DNA from: an uncultured Eubacteriales bacterium
Lineage (GTDB): Bacteria > Bacillota > Clostridia > Oscillospirales > CAG-272
DNA: 8,402 nt
Direction: 5' to 3'
Assembly: GCA_934467435.1 (NCBI GenBank)
Contig: CAKSLR010000059.1
Location: forward strand, 1 to 8,402
The position numbers were made by a program, and so were the translations under genes. The stretch's first letter is position 1. Each line of letters opens with the position of its first letter. Below the pieces are notes generated by a model. The model saw only the letters and a list, made by a program, of their open reading frames with translations. It was not told where the DNA came from and did not search any database. Below, in pieces: positions 4,853 through 8,402 of the stretch.

Positions 4853-6496
4853 ATGGAAACCGTTTATTTCCGCGATTTTGACAAAAGTGAAAACCACGCC
4901 TACGACCTCTACCGCGCCCTGACCGCCTGCCGGAAAAACGGCGCGCGCCGCCTGGTGTTTGAGGGCGGCAAGACCTACGCGCTCGACCCCACCTTCTGTT
5001 TTGAGCGGGATATTGCCATCTCGAACCACGGCTTCAACGGTCCGCACCGCATTGCGGCGCTGATTGAAGAGATGGAGGATTTTGAAATTGACTTCGGCGG
5101 CGCCACACTGCGCCTGGAGGGAGAGGCAACGCACATTGCCATTCTCCGCTCCCACCGCATTACCCTGAAGAATGCCGTGCTGGAGAACACCTGCAATTAT
5201 TTCCTTGAAGCCAAGGTGATTGCCCACGGCGACGGGTACATTGACGTGGCGTGTACCCACGGCAAAGAGCAGTTTACCATCCGCAAGGGGGAACTGGTAT
5301 GCCCTGCCGACAAGTGGGAAACGATTTACCACCTCTGCACCAATGTGGAGTTCAACGGAGAGACCGGGGAACTCGAACACGGCACCGCCGACCACACCCT
5401 CGGCACCTATGTTTTTGATTTGCGCTGCGAATGGTTAGACGGGGACGGTATGCGGATTTACAACGTCAAGCGCTATCCCCCGATCGGCAATGTGCTGATT
5501 ATCAGCGGCACGCGCCGCCTCGGCGCGGGCATTTTCGCCGCCGATTCTTCGGATATCACCTGCAAGAACATTACCGTGCACTCCTGCCTCGGCATGGGCT
5601 TGATTGCCGAGATGTGCGAGAACATTCACCTGGATGGCTTTGCCACCCGCCGGGCAAACGGCGCCCTCTCGACCGCCTGCGCCGATGCCACGCATTTTGT
5701 GGATTGCAGCGGTTCGGTTGTGGTGGAGAACGGGTATTTTGAAGGGCAACTCGATGACGCGCTGAACATCCACGGTATGTACACCCGCATTGTGGAAAAA
5801 GAAGAGAATGCGCTGCTGGTGCGCGAAATGCACATCGAGGCAAAGGGCATCCGCATTTACCGCGCCGGTGAGCGGATTCAGGTGCTTGCGCCCGACACGC
5901 TGATTCCCTACACCGAGAAAACGATTACGGAAGTGGAATACATCAACGCCGACATAACGCGCCTCACACTGGCAGAGGGCACCGCGGACATCCGCGTGGG
6001 CGACGATGTGGAGAACATTTCCCACAACGTATCGCTGCTTTTCCGCCACAACACCGTGCAGAACAACCGCGCCCGCGGGATGCTGATTGCCTCGCGCGGC
6101 AAGACCGTGATTGAGGACTGCGACTTCCACACAAGCGGCGCCGCCATTCTGTTTGAAGCGAACGGCGACTACTGGTTTGAATCGGGCGGTACGAAGGATG
6201 TGACCATCCGAAACTGCCGGTTCGACCGCTGCAAATACGGCGGCTGGGGACAGGGCGTGATTCAGTGCGTCGGTCGCCGCGCGGAAGAAGAGGGCAAGTT
6301 CTTCCACGAGAAGATTGCCGTGACGGACAACACCTTTGTGATGCTGAACGATACGGCGGTGATTTTCGATAACGTAAAGAACGCCGTGTTCCGCGGCAAT
6401 ACGGTCACCCCCGCCGAGGGCAAGGCGGCAAAGGTGCTGCTGCACCATACGGGGAATGCGGACATCGCGCCCGGAGTGACGGTAGAAACCATCTGA
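4853..6496 (+). CDS. GH110 alpha-galactosidase-like beta-helix enzyme
   Basis: This 547-residue protein has the repetitive short-strand pattern of a right-handed parallel beta-helix, with many N-x-T/I-V-x-N/D turns from about 85 to 530. The most telling region is ADATHF (277-282) followed by QLDDALNIHG (299-308), typical of family GH110. Asp278, Asp301 and Asp302 have exactly the 23- and 24-residue spacing of the catalytic aspartates 321, 344 and 345 reported for the Pseudoalteromonas GH110 structure (numbers from memory). Known GH110 enzymes remove terminal alpha-1,3-linked galactose with inversion. Secreted homologues carry signal peptides; here residue 1 starts directly at METVYFRDF, so the protein appears cytoplasmic. 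AAAGGAG lies 8 bases before ATG 4853, and the gene follows the esterase by 15 bases, so co-transcription is likely. The linkage and substrate could differ from characterised members. Confidence 0.85.
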   Translation: METVYFRDFDKSENHAYDLYRALTACRKNGARRLVFEGGKTYALDPTFCFERDIAISNHGFNGPHRIAALIEEMEDFEIDFGGATLRLEGEATHIAILRSHRITLKNAVLENTCNYFLEAKVIAHGDGYIDVACTHGKEQFTIRKGELVCPADKWETIYHLCTNVEFNGETGELEHGTADHTLGTYVFDLRCEWLDGDGMRIYNVKRYPPIGNVLIISGTRRLGAGIFAADSSDITCKNITVHSCLGMGLIAEMCENIHLDGFATRRANGALSTACADATHFVDCSGSVVVENGYFEGQLDDALNIHGMYTRIVEKEENALLVREMHIEAKGIRIYRAGERIQVLAPDTLIPYTEKTITEVEYINADITRLTLAEGTADIRVGDDVENISHNVSLLFRHNTVQNNRARGMLIASRGKTVIEDCDFHTSGAAILFEANGDYWFESGGTKDVTIRNCRFDRCKYGGWGQGVIQCVGRRAEEEGKFFHEKIAVTDNTFVMLNDTAVIFDNVKNAVFRGNTVTPAEGKAAKVLLHHTGNADIAPGVTVETI

Positions 6497-6502
6497 AAAA
6501 GC

Positions 6503-6546
6503 GAGGCGGCAACCGCAGTTGCCGCCTCATTCCATGGTACGGAATG
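6503..6546 (+). other. two tandem hairpins after the glycan operon, possible plus-strand terminator
   Basis: GAGGCGGCAAC (6503-6513) and GTTGCCGCCTC (6518-6528) form a perfect 11-bp stem with the loop CGCA, 6 bases after the stop at 6496. A second stem, CATTCC (6528-6533) with GGAATG (6541-6546), follows. Neither has a T tract, so they may protect the 3' end or act with the hairpin at 6555-6590 to end the plus-strand operon. Confidence 0.6.
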
Positions 6547-6550
6547 GAAC

Positions 6551-6590
6551 AAAAAACCCCCCGGCACACGGTAACGTGCGCCGGGGGGTT
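6551..6590 (-). terminator. strong intrinsic terminator of the lipoprotein/flavin reductase operon
   Basis: On the minus strand AACCCCCCGGC pairs with GCCGGGGGGTT over 11 bp (window 6590-6580 with 6565-6555). The stem continues after one A-C mismatch through CACG/CGTG (6567-6570 with 6575-6578) to a 4-base loop. The T tract, window 6556-6551, partly overlaps the base of the stem. It starts 3 bases beyond the flavin reductase stop codon. The same hairpin read on the plus strand has only a broken T tract, so it is best for the minus strand but may work in both directions. Confidence 0.92.
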
Positions 6591-6593
6591 CGC

Positions 6594-7178
6594 TTATCCT
6601 TTTTTCGGGTAAGGTTTCTTTTTCTTCACCGCCGAGAAGCCGAACTTTCCGATCCGTTTGCCGAGGGCAAAATATTCCCCGTGCGCGTAGGCGCAGAGAT
6701 CGGCGCGTTCGAGGTGCAACTTACCGTCTTCCGAGAGCAGCCGCTCCTCCGCCGTCATGGCGACAATATCCGCAAGGAACATATCGTGCGAGCCTAGGTG
6801 CAGCACATCAAACACCCGGCATTCGAGAGAGAGCGGACTTTCGGCAAGCGTGGGGCACGCCACTGCCTCGGACGGGACGGCATGCAGCCCGCAGCGGGCG
6901 AACTTATCGACCTTTGCGCCGGTGTACATACCGCAGAAATCCACCGCGCGCACGAGTTCCGCCGTCGGAAGGTTGATGACAAACGCGCGGCTCTCGGAAA
7001 TCAGGGCGTGAGAAAAGCGCGTGGGGCGCAGGGAGATATAGGTACGCGGCGGCACGGTGGAGACAATGCCCGTCCACGCCACGGTAATCAGATTGGTGCG
7101 GTCGCCCGCCGCGCAACTCACCAGGGCGGGCGGCAGGGGGGCAAGCAACGTGCCGCCGCGGAATGTTTTTCTTCCCAT
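6594..7178 (-). CDS. flavin reductase family protein (flavoredoxin-like, FMN-binding split barrel)
   Basis: The 194-residue protein belongs to the flavin reductase-like split-barrel family and probably binds FMN in the cytoplasm, moving electrons from NAD(P)H or a redox protein; the physiological partner is unknown. The family pattern is clear throughout: PALVSCAAGDRTNLITVAWTG (17-37) is the FMN-binding start of the barrel, then PPRTYISLRPTRFS (43-56), FVINLPT (66-72), DFCG and VDKF (80-93), GSHDMFLADIVA (129-140), and the C-terminal HGEYFALGKRIGKFGFS (166-182) before a lysine-rich tail. The start at 7178 has AAGGAG 6 bases upstream. That ribosome binding site overlaps the TAA stop of the lipoprotein gene, so translation is probably coupled. 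It is the last gene before the terminator at 6551-6590. Confidence 0.9.
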   Translation of the reverse strand: MGRKTFRGGTLLAPLPPALVSCAAGDRTNLITVAWTGIVSTVPPRTYISLRPTRFSHALISESRAFVINLPTAELVRAVDFCGMYTGAKVDKFARCGLHAVPSEAVACPTLAESPLSLECRVFDVLHLGSHDMFLADIVAMTAEERLLSEDGKLHLERADLCAYAHGEYFALGKRIGKFGFSAVKKKKPYPKKG

Positions 7179-7187
7179 GGTTTCTCC

Positions 7188-8255
7188 TTACCAGTACATA
7201 TCGTAATTCGGTTCGGTCTCGTCGTAGCGGATTTTTTCCTTTTCTCCCGTCACGATGACCACCTGCTCCGCCGCCGCGGCTATGATGTCCTCAAAGCAAC
7301 TCCGCTTGACGCGGTCGGTAAACCCCTCAAAAAAGTCGCTATTTGCCTCTGCCTTATACGCGCCTACCTCATTTTCCAGCCGATAAAGGAAGTGCACGCC
7401 GTATGCCGAGCGCACCTCGCAGGTCTCTCCCACCGTACGCAGGCGCAGCGCCGCCTCGGTCAGGTCGGGGATATAGTCGGTATAATCGACCTCCGACGAG
7501 AAATAGTACCCGCCGGGGTACTCTTTTGCCGATTCGTCTTCGTTATACGTCCCTGCCAGTTTGGAAAACGCCGCATCGTCCACCCCGTCCGCAAGCGCCG
7601 CGCGAACCGCGGCGCTCTTTTCTTCCTGGCGGCGGAGCGCCGCACCCGTCTTTTCCCGAAAGAGGTAGGTGCCGCTTGCCGCATCGTAGATTTTATCCCC
7701 GTCCTCCGAGAGGATATAATCGACATACGGAATAAAGATCATCCGCACGTGGGTATAGGTTCTCTGATAGGCGGCTTCGTAATCCTTCTCCCCGATTTCA
7801 TACACCCCGCCCGTGCCGAACAGGTAAGAATAGAGCGCGCTGCTCTTTTGTTCATAGGTCACGGCGGCACGCACGCCGTCATAATCGGTGCCGTAGCGTG
7901 CGGCAGCCGCATCAAACGCGGCGCGGCCGCCGAACGATTCGACCAGGCGCTGCATGGCGGCATCCACGGTATCGTGCCCCACGTCTCCGAGGCGCAGCCC
8001 ATACCCGTCAAAGAGCGCAACCGCCGCGAGCGATTTTTTGATGTTCTCATCCGCAAGGGCGGCGTAGTAGCCGCGGTTCTCTGCCGTTTCCCGGTCATAA
8101 AAGCGGGCGCGGTAGCAGGAAAGCCAGTAGCGGTAGGCAGAGGCGCCGAGTTCGGTTTCCCCGTACCGCATCACGGCGGGGGAACGGGAAGCGCAGGCGC
8201 AAAGCGGGGAAAGCAGCGCCGCGCAGAGCAGCAGGGCAAGCCATCTTTTTTTCAT
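7188..8255 (-). CDS. PrsA-like lipoprotein with parvulin-type peptidyl-prolyl isomerase domain
   Basis: This 355-residue protein is predicted to be a membrane-anchored foldase outside the cytoplasmic membrane. Residues 1-20 are a lipoprotein signal peptide (MKKRW, a hydrophobic core, then the lipobox LCAC), with Cys21 as the lipidated residue. Residues 22-165 are helical and resemble the N-terminal chaperone part of PrsA/SurA proteins. Residues about 168-294 look like a parvulin domain: THVRMIFIP opens it, AAFSKLAGTYNEDES is followed by PGGYYF, and AYGVHFLYRLE ends it. The domain carries an extra loop (about 177-205) and lacks the usual HILI and YGYHI residues, so isomerase activity is uncertain. 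The start is supported by AGGAGG at 8270-8265, 9 bases upstream. It is followed 9 bases later by the flavin reductase gene. PrsA is a family comparison, so I give no gene symbol. Confidence 0.85.
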   Translation of the reverse strand: MKKRWLALLLCAALLSPLCACASRSPAVMRYGETELGASAYRYWLSCYRARFYDRETAENRGYYAALADENIKKSLAAVALFDGYGLRLGDVGHDTVDAAMQRLVESFGGRAAFDAAAARYGTDYDGVRAAVTYEQKSSALYSYLFGTGGVYEIGEKDYEAAYQRTYTHVRMIFIPYVDYILSEDGDKIYDAASGTYLFREKTGAALRRQEEKSAAVRAALADGVDDAAFSKLAGTYNEDESAKEYPGGYYFSSEVDYTDYIPDLTEAALRLRTVGETCEVRSAYGVHFLYRLENEVGAYKAEANSDFFEGFTDRVKRSCFEDIIAAAAEQVVIVTGEKEKIRYDETEPNYDMYW

Positions 8256-8298
8256 CGGGGTTCTCCTCCTTTTTGAGGTCGATGGGGGTTCGGGGCAT

Positions 8299-8400
8299 TC
8301 AGGATGTTTTTTCGTTTTTGTTCGGGGGAAGGGTCACTTCGTTGCGGCGGTCTTTTGGCCGGGCGCTGCCGTTCCGTTCCCCTCTTCGGTGGTATCCGCA
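8299..8400 (-). CDS. possible 3' end of an upstream minus-strand gene, frame uncertain
   Basis: The closeness of the lipoprotein gene to the window edge, and the lack of a promoter or terminator between 8256 and 8402, suggest that an upstream gene ends here. Two frames are candidates. One is open from the window edge to a TGA at 8301-8299 and gives a hydrophilic tail ending in NKNEKTS, 43 bases before the lipoprotein start. The other ends at a TGA at 8336-8334 and gives an acidic Thr/Ala-rich tail ending in KTAATK. Base use does not separate them. No function can be given from about 30 residues. Confidence 0.3.
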   Translation of the reverse strand, partial: CGYHRRGERNGSARPKDRRNEVTLPPNKNEKTS

Positions 8401-8402
8401 TC

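Noticed and set aside
5435..6448. A 337-codon minus-strand frame antisense to the GH110 gene.
   Set aside because: It has no ribosome binding site and a His/Val/Ala-rich product typical of antisense frames; the plus-strand protein has family motifs throughout.
6798..8276. A 492-codon open frame on the plus strand, antisense to the lipoprotein and flavin reductase genes.
   Set aside because: It lacks a ribosome binding site and any recognisable domain, and it crosses the boundary of two well-supported minus-strand genes. It is a compositional shadow.

Overview
The window looks like a chromosomal piece of a GC-rich member of the Bacillota, class Clostridia. It has a tRNA-Val/Asp/Phe cluster with encoded CCA ends, strong AAGGAG-type ribosome binding sites, consensus sigma-A promoters, and proteins of clostridial type (flavoredoxin-like flavin reductase, PrsA-like lipoprotein). 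A gut-type order such as Christensenellales or Oscillospirales would fit, but that placement is inference. There is no sign of phage, insertion sequences or CRISPR.

Layout from left to right. (1) Positions 1-240 hold three minus-strand tRNA genes, read as Val(TAC), Asp(GTC), then Phe(GAA), which is cut by the window edge. A perfect consensus promoter drives them (-35 TTGACA, 17-bp spacer, -10 TATAAT) at 285-313. (2) Positions 314-646 are non-coding and purine-rich on the plus strand. They contain a minus-strand terminator hairpin that shields the tRNA operon and an 11-bp-spaced direct repeat. (3) Positions 647-919 encode a 90-residue protein of unknown function with a C-terminal membrane anchor, followed at once by a strong terminator. 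(4) Positions 993-6496 form a plus-strand operon with its own promoter: a GH78-type alpha-L-rhamnosidase-like enzyme, an SGNH/sialate O-acetylesterase-like esterase, and a GH110 alpha-galactosidase-like beta-helix enzyme. (5) Positions 6497-6593 are a tail-to-tail terminator region with several hairpins. (6) Positions 6594-8255 carry two minus-strand genes in an operon: a PrsA/parvulin-like lipoprotein followed by a flavin reductase. (7) Positions 8256-8402 probably contain the end of another minus-strand gene whose frame cannot be fixed here.

The three plus-strand enzymes look like one glycan-degrading unit. One would remove alpha-L-rhamnose, one O-acetyl groups, and one alpha-linked galactose. 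None has a signal peptide, so they probably act in the cytoplasm on oligosaccharides imported by a transporter that is not in the window. The predicted catalytic residues of all three are present. The combination suggests an acetylated heteroglycan containing rhamnose and alpha-galactose, such as a plant or bacterial polysaccharide; the actual substrate cannot be read from the sequence. The unusual point is an apparently intracellular GH110 enzyme in a clostridial operon. I see no evidence for a defence system or another wholly new type of system.
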